From Candidatus Krumholzibacteriota bacterium (lineage in GTDB: Bacteria > Krumholzibacteriota > Krumholzibacteriia > Krumholzibacteriales > Krumholzibacteriaceae), in contig JAUWCL010000027.1 in assembly GCA_030609325.1 (NCBI GenBank), positions 1-45,865 on the forward strand: a stretch of DNA of 45,865 nucleotides, read 5' to 3'. The notes under the pieces are model-generated. The model ran no database searches and was not told the origin of the DNA. It saw only the letters and a program-made list of their open reading frames with translations. Positions within the stretch are counted from its first letter, which is position 1, and each line of letters starts with the position of its first letter. Made by a program: the position numbers and the translations under genes. Shown here piece after piece: positions 7,650 through 16,426 of the stretch.

Positions 7650-8969
7650 ATGGATAACCTGTTCTCCGCAGAAATCACGCCTCCGCTCGCGGAGCGCATG
7701 AGACCGAAGACCCTCGACGAGTTCTTCGGCCAGAATGACGTGGTCGGCGAGGGGAAGATCCTGAGGCGGATGCTCGAGCAGGGGACGCTTGAGTCGTCGC
7801 TGATCTTCTGGGGCCCGCCCGGGTGCGGCAAAACGACGCTCGCCCACATCATAGCGGAAATGGTCGATACGCATTTCGTGTTCTTCTCCGCCGTGACGTC
7901 CGGAATAGCCGATGTCAGAAGAATTGTGGGCGAGGCGGGCCAGAGGCTCGGCTACAACGGCCGCCGGACGATCCTCTTCATCGACGAGATACACAGGTTC
8001 AACAAGGCTCAGCAGGACGCCTTTCTCCCCCATATAGAAAATGGTACGATAATCCTGATCGGCGCCACGACGGAGAATCCCAGCTTCGAGGTGATCTCGC
8101 CGCTGCTGTCACGATGCAGGGTGTTCGTCCTTGAGTCGCTGAGCGAGGAAAACATCGCGGGGATCCTCCGCGCCGCCCTTGATGACGACGAACGAGGCTT
8201 CGGGAAGAGGTCCGTCAATGCCGACAGCGACATCCTCGGTTACCTCGCTCACCTGGCGAACGGCGACGCGAGAACGGCGCTCAACGCGCTCGAGATGGCC
8301 GTCGCCTCTTTTCCCGGCGCAGGCCTCGTCACGTTGACGCGCGAAGCGGTCGAGGAAGCGGTTCAGAAGAGGAGTATCCTCTACGACAAGAAAGGCGAGG
8401 AGCATTTCAACATCATCTCGGCTCTCCACAAATGCCTGCGGGGGGGAGACCCCGACGCGGGTCTCTACTGGCTCGCCCGGATGCTCGAGGCAGGTGAGGA
8501 TCCGCTCTATGTTGCCCGCCGCCTCGTCCGGTTCGCCTCGGAGGACGTCGGGAACGCCGATCCACAGGCCCTGCAGGTGACGATCGGGGCGATGGAAGCG
8601 GTCAGGTTCATCGGGATGCCCGAGGGCAAGCTCGCCCTCGCCCAGGCCGTGACATACCTCGCGCTGGCGCCGAAAAGCAACGCCCTCGAGACGGCATACA
8701 ACGCCGCCGCTGCCGATGTGGAGGAGCACGGCCCTCTGCCCGTCCCTCTCTGGATCAGGAACGCCCCGACACGGCTGATGAAGGAACTCAAGTACGGGGA
8801 TGGGTATATCTACCCGCACGAGGCTCCCGACGCTGTCGTTGCCCAGGAGTATTTTCCGGCGGAGATTGCCGGCAGGAAATATTACAAGCCGGTCAAGCGC
8901 GGATTCGAGAGGGAGATGATCAAACGGCTCGAGTACTGGAGGCGCCTCCGCGAGAAGAAACGGGATTGA
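7650..8969 (+). CDS. rarA: Replication-associated recombination protein A (RarA/MgsA)
   Basis: 439 aa, the normal length for this AAA+ clamp-loader-like ATPase, which acts at stalled replication forks. The N-terminus (PPLAERMRPKTLDEFFGQ) is characteristic. Walker A is GPPGCGKTT (~55-63), Walker B is ILFIDEIHRFNK (~108-119), and sensor 1 lies in GATTENPSFE. The C-terminal MgsA tetramerisation domain includes RRLVRFASEDVGNADP and a KELKYGDGYIYPHE stretch near the end. No clear Shine-Dalgarno precedes the ATG at 7650, but the family start (MDNLF) matches. It probably continues the operon begun by the zinc-ribbon and GlpX-like genes. Confidence 0.95.
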   Translation: MDNLFSAEITPPLAERMRPKTLDEFFGQNDVVGEGKILRRMLEQGTLESSLIFWGPPGCGKTTLAHIIAEMVDTHFVFFSAVTSGIADVRRIVGEAGQRLGYNGRRTILFIDEIHRFNKAQQDAFLPHIENGTIILIGATTENPSFEVISPLLSRCRVFVLESLSEENIAGILRAALDDDERGFGKRSVNADSDILGYLAHLANGDARTALNALEMAVASFPGAGLVTLTREAVEEAVQKRSILYDKKGEEHFNIISALHKCLRGGDPDAGLYWLARMLEAGEDPLYVARRLVRFASEDVGNADPQALQVTIGAMEAVRFIGMPEGKLALAQAVTYLALAPKSNALETAYNAAAADVEEHGPLPVPLWIRNAPTRLMKELKYGDGYIYPHEAPDAVVAQEYFPAEIAGRKYYKPVKRGFEREMIKRLEYWRRLREKKRD

Positions 8970-9074
8970 TCCCAGCCGGAAAGAGAAATTCCTCCGGAAT
9001 GCCCCTCGGACTCTCCACGGGGATGTTAAAAAATCTTACGGACGCAAAACTAATGTCCTGATTAATGTACAGTC

Positions 9075-9103
9075 TTGACTTTCTTTGCGTAATATGTAAT
9101 ACT
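9075..9103 (+). promoter_or_regulatory. Promoter with extended -10
   Basis: TTGACT (9075-9080), a 17-nt spacer and AATACT (9098-9103) preceded by TGT. The 16-bp block 9089-9104 matches 14 of 16 bases of the block at the same position in the nrdJ promoter (13389-13404). The leader to the ATG at 9176 is about 65 nt. Confidence 0.55.
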
Positions 9104-9175
9104 TTAATTTGTTGGAGTGCGTTTTAAATATTGGTTCGTGAATGGGGCATACATCTTCGAAGGAGCGGTGTTGTG

Positions 9176-10162
9176 ATGTTCAGGAAGCCCCAATTCTTCT
9201 TGTCCGCTCTTATTCTGACTGTTGTATTGATTATTCCTTCCGGGGGGGCGAACGCCCAGTGCTTCGGCTCGTTGATGCTTGACCCGGGATTCTTCGAGTT
9301 TGACTATCTCGTCAGGCTGGCCGTACATTTCGGCAGCGCCGAGGATATTCCCACCGATATCATATGCAGCAGGAGCAGGATGCCCGGTGAGGAGATTATC
9401 GAGGTTCCGATCTGGTTCTACAACGTCCATGAGGGCGTGACCTACCTCGAGTTCGGCGTGGAGTCGAACGACAGCATCGTCGGATTCACGCCTGCCGGCT
9501 GCGTCAGTATCTTTCACGAGTCGATATTCAAGCTGGAAGAGTTCTATATCTGCAACCTCGAGCTCGAGGCCTGCCAGCCGCTGTGTGGCCCGGGACTCGC
9601 TGGACACGTTCTTGTCAAGCCAGCCGAAGGATCGGAACTGACCTGGATAAATCTCGTTCCGAACAAGCATACCGACAGGATGTATGCTACTGACTGGGCC
9701 TATAACGAGCATTATATGTTCTCGCCCCAACACGGCGGATATATCGGTTCGAGCTACCTCTATACCTGCCAGAGGCCGATCTGTGAAGAGCCCAACCTCC
9801 CTGTAGTCGAGCTCGAAGCCACGGCCGGATACGGGCTCGCCGTAAAGCTCACCTGGATTGCGGGCGAGGGCAACACGACGTTGATAAGGGCCAGGACCGA
9901 CAGGTATCCGGCCGGCTACAGCGATGGGCGGCTCGTCGTAGAGATGCCCGGTTCGCCAGGCCAGCATCAGTATTTTTATGATGCAGCCGCTTCCCAGGGT
10001 GTCTGTATATATTATAAGGCCTTCTCGCTGACGAAGGATCTGTCCGGTGAGATCGTCGACAATTCGTTCGTCGAGTGCGCCGCGACGGACACGACGTTCA
10101 CGCACGGATTAATCGCGACAGAGGAATCGAGCTGGGGCACGATCAAGAAGATGATGAAATAG
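9176..10162 (+). CDS. Secreted FN3-like protein with C-terminal WGTIKKMMK tag
   Basis: About 328 aa. A signal peptide (MFRKPQFFLSALILTVVLII...ANA) precedes a Cys-rich beta-type region with no family I recognise. An FN3-like module follows at ~220-295 (ELEATAGYGLAVKLTW, IRARTDRYPAGYSDGRLV, GVCIYYKAFSLT). After a Thr/Ser-rich linker the protein ends in ESSWGTIKKMMK. The integron cassette protein at 18141 ends in TYTWGSIKSLFK, suggesting a shared export or anchoring signal (inference). AAGGAG lies 10 nt before the ATG; the GTG at 9173 is an alternative start with better spacing. It has its own promoter and terminator, so it is monocistronic. Confidence 0.75.
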   Translation: MFRKPQFFLSALILTVVLIIPSGGANAQCFGSLMLDPGFFEFDYLVRLAVHFGSAEDIPTDIICSRSRMPGEEIIEVPIWFYNVHEGVTYLEFGVESNDSIVGFTPAGCVSIFHESIFKLEEFYICNLELEACQPLCGPGLAGHVLVKPAEGSELTWINLVPNKHTDRMYATDWAYNEHYMFSPQHGGYIGSSYLYTCQRPICEEPNLPVVELEATAGYGLAVKLTWIAGEGNTTLIRARTDRYPAGYSDGRLVVEMPGSPGQHQYFYDAAASQGVCIYYKAFSLTKDLSGEIVDNSFVECAATDTTFTHGLIATEESSWGTIKKMMK

Positions 10163-10242
10163 CAAATAGACCGCCGCGGAACCTCGACCGGGGCGACGGG
10201 GCAACGTTGCGCCACCGGAAATCCGCACTCCACATATGTAAT

Positions 10243-10271
10243 AACGGCCGTAGTCCTCCACGGCCGTTTTA
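10243..10271 (+). terminator. Rho-independent terminator
   Basis: An 8-bp GC-rich stem (AACGGCCG 10243-10250, CGGCCGTT 10261-10268) with a 10-nt loop is followed by TTATT. It ends the secreted FN3-like gene about 80 nt after its stop codon. Confidence 0.75.
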
Positions 10272-10334
10272 TTCGGAATGCACTTCAAAGTAACAGCGAT
10301 GCAGAGTGTTCCCTATGCGGACCGGTGACGGGGA

Positions 10335-11027
10335 TCAGCTCATTCCCGACTCGAGCATCACCTCGTACAGCTCGCCGAGTCCCGACAGGTGCAGGTCGGC
10401 CCCCGCGATCTGGACGCTCGCAGTGACGGCGGTCTCCACGACGATGACCTTCATCCCCGCCGCATGAGCGCTGATGACGCCTTTCTCGGCGTCCTCGATG
10501 GCGAAACATCTTCCAGGCTCGAGACCCAGCCTCTCGGCGGCGAAGAGGTAGGGCTCAGGGAAAGGCTTTATCCGCCCCGAGTCGTCCTTTCCCACGACCG
10601 TCTCGAACAGATGGTCGATGTTGTGGGCTTCCAGCAGCGCCCTGACGTCATGGCTGTACGATCCGGACGCGATGGCGGTCCTGAGGCCGGAGCTTCTGAA
10701 CAGCCGGGTGATCCTCACAGCATCGGGAAAGAGAGGGATCTCGCCCTTTATGCAGTACGAGGAATATATCGGGTCCTTCTCGCTCCGGATATCGGCAGGA
10801 TCGAGATCGAGCCCGTACCTGTTTATCTCGCCCTCGGCGCCGCTGCCCTTCGAGGTCCATTCCACCCAGTATTCCTCACGGTCGATCGTATGGCTTTTCC
10901 CGGCGAAAACCTCGGAATAGGCCCTGTAGTGGAAGGGCTCGGAGTCGACGATCACGTTGTCGAAATCGAAGATGACCGCCCCGGCGCCGTCGATGATCCG
11001 GTGGAAGACCTCGGTATTTCTGCTCAA
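10335..11027 (-). CDS. HAD-family phosphatase, beta-phosphoglucomutase-like
   Basis: 230 aa. Motif I is DFDNVIVDSEP: the Asp nucleophile (21) and acid/base (23) are present, with Asn in place of the usual Gly. A helical cap follows (~35-95), then motif II (TAIASGSYS), the Lys of motif III (RIKPFPEPYLF) and the acidic motif IV (AIEDAEKGV). This places it with subclass IA hydrolases such as phosphoglycolate phosphatase and beta-phosphoglucomutase; the substrate cannot be read from sequence. The start is a TTG at 11027 with GGAG 6 nt upstream. It is divergent from the GNAT gene. Confidence 0.85.
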   Translation of the reverse strand: MSRNTEVFHRIIDGAGAVIFDFDNVIVDSEPFHYRAYSEVFAGKSHTIDREEYWVEWTSKGSGAEGEINRYGLDLDPADIRSEKDPIYSSYCIKGEIPLFPDAVRITRLFRSSGLRTAIASGSYSHDVRALLEAHNIDHLFETVVGKDDSGRIKPFPEPYLFAAERLGLEPGRCFAIEDAEKGVISAHAAGMKVIVVETAVTASVQIAGADLHLSGLGELYEVMLESGMS

Positions 11028-11060
11028 ATCGTTCTCCTTCCAAGCTTCCGATATCAGGGC

Positions 11061-11089
11061 TTGACCTTAATATCATCAGATATTAATCT
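11061..11089 (+). promoter_or_regulatory. Putative sigma70 promoter for GNAT gene
   Basis: TTGACC (11061-11066), a 17-nt spacer and TAATCT (11084-11089) lie in the divergent gap between the HAD gene and the GNAT gene. The leader to the ATG at 11199 would be about 100 nt. Confidence 0.45.
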
Positions 11090-11198
11090 CTCGCGGTAAT
11101 GTAGCATCAGGAGGCCGTGGATACAAGGGGCCGGTGGTCCGCAGGGGTGGGATCTAAGCGGCGGCCGCGGCTGAACATGCGGGGACTCGCGGGAGAAG

Positions 11199-11660
11199 AT
11201 GAGCGGCCAAGTCTTCAGGATAACCGAGTTGAATCCCAGACTCGAGATGGAGATCGGCGAGCTGCTCGAATCGGAACGCCTGGCGAGCAGGTACTCCTTG
11301 GATTGCGATCTCTTCGGAATATTCGATTCTGACGGGTCTCTCGCCGGTATTACGGGCTCAAGGGAGTTCGAAACGGAATATCTCTTACACTTCGTGGCGG
11401 TAAGGGAGGACGAGAGGGGCGAGGGAATCGGGACTGCGCTTGTAAGCAGAGTCCTCGCATACGCTTCGAGCCGGTGCGAAAGCGTCTGGGTGCTGGCGGT
11501 CCCGGGCTATGAAGAGTATTTCGAGAGGTTCGGGTTCGAACCCGCGACGACCGACAAGATACCGGGCAGGGTCAGGGACTCGCGCGACCTGGCCGGTATC
11601 GAAATCGCCTCGACGAAGGTGATGACGCTGAGGCTGCCAGAGAGATGGCAGTCGATTTAA
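11199..11660 (+). CDS. GNAT-family N-acetyltransferase
   Basis: 153 aa. The GNAT core is visible: beta strands GSLAGITGSREF and LLHFVAVRED, then the acetyl-CoA pyrophosphate loop ERGEGIGTALVSRVL (R/Q-x-x-G-x-G/A pattern) and the C-terminal strand with YFERFGFEPAT. The substrate is unknown. A GGGAG sequence sits just upstream of the ATG. The PP2C gene follows after 65 bp in the same direction, possibly in one transcript. Confidence 0.8.
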   Translation: MSGQVFRITELNPRLEMEIGELLESERLASRYSLDCDLFGIFDSDGSLAGITGSREFETEYLLHFVAVREDERGEGIGTALVSRVLAYASSRCESVWVLAVPGYEEYFERFGFEPATTDKIPGRVRDSRDLAGIEIASTKVMTLRLPERWQSI

Positions 11661-11725
11661 AAGACAGAAGACGGAAACTGCTGATAGAGATTCGAACATA
11701 AGGTATGTCAGACTTGGATGGATAG

Positions 11726-12490
11726 ATGATCGACGAGTACAGCAATTGGCCATTTATCATCTCGGCCGCGAGCGATCGTGGCTCGGTGAGGGAGAGGAAC
11801 GAGGATTACTACGGAATCTTCGATCCGGAGACCGACGAACTGCGCGAGTCGAGGGGTCTCCTTGTTGTGGTCACCGACGGGATGGGCGGACATTTCTCGG
11901 GCGAGGAAGCGAGCAGGATGGTCGTCGAGGTCATGGGCGACATCTATTACTCGGAAAAGGGCGAGTCCGCGCTGGAGACACTGGAGATCGCCTTCAGGGA
12001 GGCGAACAAGCGTGTCTTCAACCATGTAGGCAACGGCAGGAAGGGGACCGCCGGGACGACATGCACATCTGTCGCCCTCTTCCCCGATCACTACAACATT
12101 GCGCATGCCGGTGACTCGCGCGCCTACCTGATCTGTGGAGGAAAGATCGAGCAGCTCACCAAGGACCACAGCCTCGTCGGCGAGATGGTCCAGAAGGGGC
12201 TGATCGACAGGGACGAGGCGGTCAAGCACCCGCGCCGCAACGTTCTGACGCGCGCCGTCGGACTTAGGAACAAGGTGGCTCCCGACATCCACAAGGGGAT
12301 CGTCTTCGAGAATGGCGACAAGATTCTGCTCTGTTCCGATGGATTGTTCTCGATGGTTCCCGAAGACGAGATCGGATCGATCGTCGAGCAGAACGATCCG
12401 AAGCAGGCGTGTAAAAAACTGATCAAGTCCGCGATCGGATACGGCGGGGAGGACAACATCACCGCTGTCGTCATCTTCAAGAGCAAATAA
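11726..12490 (+). CDS. PP2C-type serine/threonine protein phosphatase
   Basis: 254 aa, a single cytoplasmic PPM domain. All key motifs are present: RERNED (metal and phosphate binding), VTDGMGGH, GTTCTS, AHAGDSRAYL, LCSDGLFSMV, and GGEDNITAVV with the metal-binding Asp-Asn. It removes phosphate from Ser/Thr of proteins phosphorylated by Hanks-type kinases; no such kinase is in this window. The stop codon (12488-12490) is directly adjacent to the stop of the convergent outer-membrane gene, with no room for a separate terminator. Confidence 0.93.
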   Translation: MIDEYSNWPFIISAASDRGSVRERNEDYYGIFDPETDELRESRGLLVVVTDGMGGHFSGEEASRMVVEVMGDIYYSEKGESALETLEIAFREANKRVFNHVGNGRKGTAGTTCTSVALFPDHYNIAHAGDSRAYLICGGKIEQLTKDHSLVGEMVQKGLIDRDEAVKHPRRNVLTRAVGLRNKVAPDIHKGIVFENGDKILLCSDGLFSMVPEDEIGSIVEQNDPKQACKKLIKSAIGYGGEDNITAVVIFKSK

Positions 12491-13195
12491 CTAGAACACC
12501 ACGTTTATCGCGGCGCCGATTGCAGTCTTTCCGTCGTAATCGAGTTCCACGTAGAGCTGGTAGTCGTCGGTGAGCCAGATCTTTGTCCCGCCCCGGAGCA
12601 GCAGGTTCGAATCCGCCGACCAGTCGTCGTCCTTGCACGGCCAGGCGCCGGGCCGGCGCTCCTCGCAGCCGCCTTTCCCGAAGAAGTACTGCCCGATGAA
12701 TCCGACCGATCCATACGGCTCGAACCTGATCCTCGCCTCCGGATCGATCATGCCGCTGATCATGAAGGCCGCCGTGAAGATCCCCCTGCTGTAGCCCGAG
12801 CCGCCGAGCCAGCCGAGGGATATGTCGGCCGAGAGGTCGAGCGGCGTAGATGGGTCCTCGTTGATGATGTAGAACTTGTAGTCGGCGCCGAGGCCGTAGT
12901 TGTCGATCTTCTCGGCGCGGTTGTAACCAAGCTGCAGCCCGAGATCGCTCCTGCCGGTGATGAGGAATCTCGTCGCGAACCCGGTTCGGAACTTCGCGTC
13001 GCCGGCCGCGGCAAAGGCGGCTCCCTCGCCGAGAGGAGAAATCGCCGCCGTCGTGTACTGGCCGAATATCTGGGAACTCACCGGCGCCGGGGCGAGCACC
13101 ATCGTTGCTGTCACCGCAACCGCCGCCCCTGTAAACCAGCCCTTCGTCACCGATCTCATTCTGCTCATATTCCACAAGGTCTTTCGACAGGTCAT
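12491..13195 (-). CDS. Outer-membrane beta-barrel-like protein
   Basis: About 234 aa. A signal peptide (TKGWFTGAAVAVTATMVLA...SSQ) precedes alternating amphipathic strands rich in Y, G and D: FATRFLITGRSDLGLQLGYN, GLGADYKFYII, LDLSADISLGWLGG. The C-terminal strand AIGAAINVVF ends in Phe, the classic outer-membrane assembly signal. A small Cys-containing loop (GGCEERRPGAWPC) is present. The likely role is an integral outer-membrane barrel; ligand unknown. The start at 13195 follows GGTGGG; a later Met (MSRMRSVTKG) is also possible. The longer frame to 13417 would run into the nrdJ promoter and is not used. Confidence 0.7.
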   Translation of the reverse strand: MTCRKTLWNMSRMRSVTKGWFTGAAVAVTATMVLAPAPVSSQIFGQYTTAAISPLGEGAAFAAAGDAKFRTGFATRFLITGRSDLGLQLGYNRAEKIDNYGLGADYKFYIINEDPSTPLDLSADISLGWLGGSGYSRGIFTAAFMISGMIDPEARIRFEPYGSVGFIGQYFFGKGGCEERRPGAWPCKDDDWSADSNLLLRGGTKIWLTDDYQLYVELDYDGKTAIGAAINVVF

Positions 13196-13374
13196 CTTTC
13201 CCACCTCGTCTCTGCACTTCAGCCCGGGGAGATAATAACACATTATTTTTAAACCGGCGAACACTTTCCGGCGGTTCGGACACGATGTCGAATTATCGTA
13301 ATAGCGTGAAATAATACGATTTGCAGACAACCATCTGCAGATTTTACTTAATATGAACAGGGAGTAAAAATCTG

Positions 13375-13403
13375 TTGACGCCCAAAATGTAGTATGTAAT
13401 ATT
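13375..13403 (+). promoter_or_regulatory. nrdJ promoter with extended -10
   Basis: TTGACG (13375-13380), a 17-nt spacer and AATATT (13398-13403) preceded by TGT. The element closely matches the promoter at 9075-9103 in both sequence and spacing. Confidence 0.55.
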
Positions 13404-13408
13404 TGCAC

Positions 13409-13439
13409 TTGCCCCAAGATATGGCACTATTCGGGGCAA
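13409..13439 (+). promoter_or_regulatory. Leader hairpin upstream of nrdJ
   Basis: TTGCCCC (13409-13415) pairs with GGGGCAA (13433-13439) around a 17-nt loop, just after the predicted transcription start. It is too short to be a cobalamin riboswitch and no B12 box was found, so its role is unknown. Confidence 0.4.
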
Positions 13440-13491
13440 ACGGAAAATGTCGCTTCAACATACATAAATTGTTACAACACCGGGGGTTATC

Positions 13492-15759
13492 ATGTCTTCA
13501 GGCCGTCTCGAACCACGGATATCCAACAACTCTCTCAGAGTGCTCGAGAGAAGGTATCTATGCAAGGACGTCAAAGGAAATCTGACCGAGACACCTGAGA
13601 AACTCCTTCAGCGGGTCGCGGCGAACATCGCCTCGGCTGAGCGGCGGTACGGCGACAACAAAAACTGCCTCGCCTGGGAGGAGACGTTCTACAACATGAT
13701 GGCCACCCTCGATTTTCTTCCCAACTCACCGACGCTGATGAACGCCGGCTCCGAGCTCCAGCAGCTCTCCGCCTGTTTCGTCCTTCCCATCGACGACTCG
13801 ATGGAGAGCATATTCGAGACGATCAAGAACACGGCACTTATTCACAAGAGCGGCGGCGGCACGGGATTTTCCTTTTCGCGTATCCGCCCGAAGAACGACA
13901 GGGTCAAGACGACCAAGGGTATCTCGAGTGGACCGATCTCGTTCATGACGGTCTTCGACGCCGCAACCGAGACGGTTAAACAGGGAGGCACGAGGCGAGG
14001 CGCCAACATGGCGATCCTGCGCGTCGACCATCCCGACATCCTCGACTTCATCACGGCCAAGAAGGACAACAGGAGACTCAACAACTTCAACATCTCGGTC
14101 GCTGTCACAGAGGGGTTCATGGACGCGGTCAGGGAGGACCGCGACTATGAACTGATCAATCCTCACGGCGGCGACGTCGTCGACAAGATATCTGCGAAGA
14201 AGGTATTCCAGATGATCATCGAACTCGCCTGGAAGAACGGCGAGCCGGGGATCGTTTTTATCGACAGGATTAACAAAAACAATCCCACTCCGAACGTCGG
14301 CATGATAGAAAGCACAAATCCCTGCGGGGAACAGCCGCTTCTTCCGTACGAGTCGTGCAATCTCGGTTCGATCAACCTGTCGCACATGGTCATGGAGTCG
14401 GGCGACAAGTCGAAGATCGACTTCGACAAGCTCGGCGAGACAGTGCGAAAGGCGACGAGGTTCCTCGACAATGTGATCGACGTCAACTGCTATCCGCTCA
14501 GTCAGATAAAGGAGCAGACACTCGCCAATCGCAAGATCGGGCTCGGAGTGATGGGATTCGCCGACGCGCTCGTGAGGATGGAGATCCCATACGACTCCGA
14601 GGAGGCCCTCGAAGTCGCCGAGGAGATAATGGGATTTATCCAGCGCGAGTCGATCGCAACGAGCGTCGAGCTCGCCATGGAAAGAGGAGCGTTCCCCAAC
14701 TTCAAGGGGAGCGTATTCGATACTGAAGACTCGCCGAAGCGCCGCAACGCGACCAACACGACGATCGCCCCGACCGGTACGCTCAGCATCATCGCCGGAT
14801 GTTCGAGCGGTGTGGAGCCTCTTTTCGCCGTTGCGTTCATCAGGAACGTTCTGGACAACGACGAGCTCGTCGAGGTCAATCCGATCTTCGAGGAGATCGC
14901 CCGCAGCGAGGGTTTCTACAGCGAAGAGCTGATGAAGAAGGTCGCCGAGGAGGGAACGGTCCAGGGGATAGAGGAGATACCCGAGAAGTGGAGGCGTATC
15001 TTTGTTACCGCGCATGATATCACGCCCGAGTGGCACATCAGGATCCAGGCAGCCTTCCAGAAATACACCGATAACGCCGTATCCAAGACGGTGAACTTTC
15101 CCAAGTCTGCCACGAAGGAAGACGTTGAACTGGTCTACATCGAGGCGTACGAGATGGGCTGCAAGGGCGTGACGATATACCGTGACGGAAGCCGTCAGGA
15201 GCAGGTCCTAAACATCGGCACCGTAAGCCGCGATGCCGAGGACGGAGAGATCAAGCTTGGCGACGAACTGAGCGTGCTTCTCAAGCCGAGGCCGCGTCCC
15301 GAGGTCACGACCGGCAAGACCTACAAGATGACCACCGGGTGCGGCAATCTCTACGTGACGATCAACGAGGACGAGCACGGCCCCTTCGAGGTATTTACCC
15401 AGATGGGGAAGGCCGGAGGCTGTAGCGCCTCGCAGTCCGAGGCGATCAGCCGGCTGATCTCCCTCTCGATGCGCGCCGGGATCGATCCTAAGCAGATCGT
15501 CAAGCAGTTGCGCGGGATCAGGTGCCCCAATCCCGGATGGGAGAAGGGTGGCATGATCCTCTCGTGCAGCGACGCAATCGCCAGGGCGATCGAGAGATAC
15601 TTTCTCGAGGAGAAGTCGCCGGTCGGCCACAAGGTTGCCAGGATGTCGGCGGGATACCTCGACAAGGTCGCCGGCTTCTGCCCCGACTGCGGCGGCGTGA
15701 TGGAGCACGAGGGCGGCTGCGTGGTCTGCCGCGAATGCGGCTTCTCCAAGTGCGGCTGA
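13492..15759 (+). CDS. nrdJ: Adenosylcobalamin-dependent class II ribonucleotide reductase
   Basis: 755 aa, full length. It converts ribonucleotides to deoxyribonucleotides using a cobalamin-derived thiyl radical, without oxygen. Visible active-site features: the first redox Cys in QLSACFVLP (Cys95), the radical Cys and Glu in NPCGE (Cys278, Glu280), the second redox Cys in ESCNLGS (Cys289), and PTGTLSIIAGCSSGVEP. The C-terminal zinc-ribbon/redox tail has CPDCGG and CRECGFSKCG. No N-terminal ATP-cone is evident. A GGGGG stretch lies 5-9 nt before the ATG. It suits an organism growing with low or variable oxygen. It has its own promoter and is followed by the flavin-reductase-like gene. Confidence 0.96.
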   Translation: MSSGRLEPRISNNSLRVLERRYLCKDVKGNLTETPEKLLQRVAANIASAERRYGDNKNCLAWEETFYNMMATLDFLPNSPTLMNAGSELQQLSACFVLPIDDSMESIFETIKNTALIHKSGGGTGFSFSRIRPKNDRVKTTKGISSGPISFMTVFDAATETVKQGGTRRGANMAILRVDHPDILDFITAKKDNRRLNNFNISVAVTEGFMDAVREDRDYELINPHGGDVVDKISAKKVFQMIIELAWKNGEPGIVFIDRINKNNPTPNVGMIESTNPCGEQPLLPYESCNLGSINLSHMVMESGDKSKIDFDKLGETVRKATRFLDNVIDVNCYPLSQIKEQTLANRKIGLGVMGFADALVRMEIPYDSEEALEVAEEIMGFIQRESIATSVELAMERGAFPNFKGSVFDTEDSPKRRNATNTTIAPTGTLSIIAGCSSGVEPLFAVAFIRNVLDNDELVEVNPIFEEIARSEGFYSEELMKKVAEEGTVQGIEEIPEKWRRIFVTAHDITPEWHIRIQAAFQKYTDNAVSKTVNFPKSATKEDVELVYIEAYEMGCKGVTIYRDGSRQEQVLNIGTVSRDAEDGEIKLGDELSVLLKPRPRPEVTTGKTYKMTTGCGNLYVTINEDEHGPFEVFTQMGKAGGCSASQSEAISRLISLSMRAGIDPKQIVKQLRGIRCPNPGWEKGGMILSCSDAIARAIERYFLEEKSPVGHKVARMSAGYLDKVAGFCPDCGGVMEHEGGCVVCRECGFSKCG

Positions 15760-15864
15760 GGACGGCTGAGTCACTCGAATAACGAACGGCTCCAATAATC
15801 ATCCATCTATGCGATAATTGCTCTGCGGTTTTTTTCACGGGGACTGCTGCCAGAGAGGAAGTCT

Positions 15865-16425
15865 ATGCACGAGAAGACAGAGCTGACAGGATCGTTCATA
15901 ATAGCGCCGGTCCCGGTAGTCCTCGTCGCCTGCTCGCACGAGGAGCTAGGCCGGAATCTCCTCACGGTAGCATGGTGCGGTATCGACTGCTCCGATCCCG
16001 AGACGGTTCATGTCTCGATACGGCCCGAGAGACACTCCTACAGGATGATCTCGGAATCGGGCTGCTTTACGGTCAATATGCCGACGGTCGAGATGACCAG
16101 GATCGTCGACATATGCGGCGTGATGTCCGGCTCCGAGGGGGACAAGTTCGAGAAGACAGGGCTTACTGCCGCCCCGGCGAAGATCGTCCAGGCTCCCCTG
16201 GTGGCCGAATGCCCGATAAATCTCGAGTGCATGGTCAAGAACGTGATCCCCGTCGGCGTCCACCACATGTTCATCGGCGAGGTGGTTGCCAAGCACGCTG
16301 ACGAGGAGGTCCTGACAGACGGAAAGCTCGATTTCTCTAGGATACACCTGATTACATACGTGAACGGGGAATACTGGTCCCTCGGCCAGCCCGTTGGACG
16401 GTACGGCTTCTCGAAAAATACATGA
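15865..16425 (+). CDS. Flavin-reductase-like FMN-binding protein
   Basis: 186 aa. It matches the FMN-binding split-barrel family of flavin reductases and flavoredoxins: N-terminal PVPVVLVACSH, then NLLTVAWCGIDCSDPE, the SIRPERHSY motif near the flavin, and the C-terminal segment HHMFIGEVVAKHADEE. It probably carries FMN and takes part in electron transfer or flavin reduction with an unidentified partner. GAGAGGAAG lies just upstream of the ATG. The stop codon is 1 bp before the integrase ATG. Confidence 0.85.
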   Translation: MHEKTELTGSFIIAPVPVVLVACSHEELGRNLLTVAWCGIDCSDPETVHVSIRPERHSYRMISESGCFTVNMPTVEMTRIVDICGVMSGSEGDKFEKTGLTAAPAKIVQAPLVAECPINLECMVKNVIPVGVHHMFIGEVVAKHADEEVLTDGKLDFSRIHLITYVNGEYWSLGQPVGRYGFSKNT

Positions 16426-16426
16426 C

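Noticed and set aside
11525-11550. tRNA T-arm-like GGGTTCGAACCC
   Set aside because: It is a palindrome inside the GNAT gene encoding FGFEP; there is no cloverleaf around it on either strand.
13196-13491. Cobalamin riboswitch upstream of nrdJ
   Set aside because: The leader after the predicted start is under 90 nt and no B12-box or multi-stem structure is seen; only a 7-bp hairpin.
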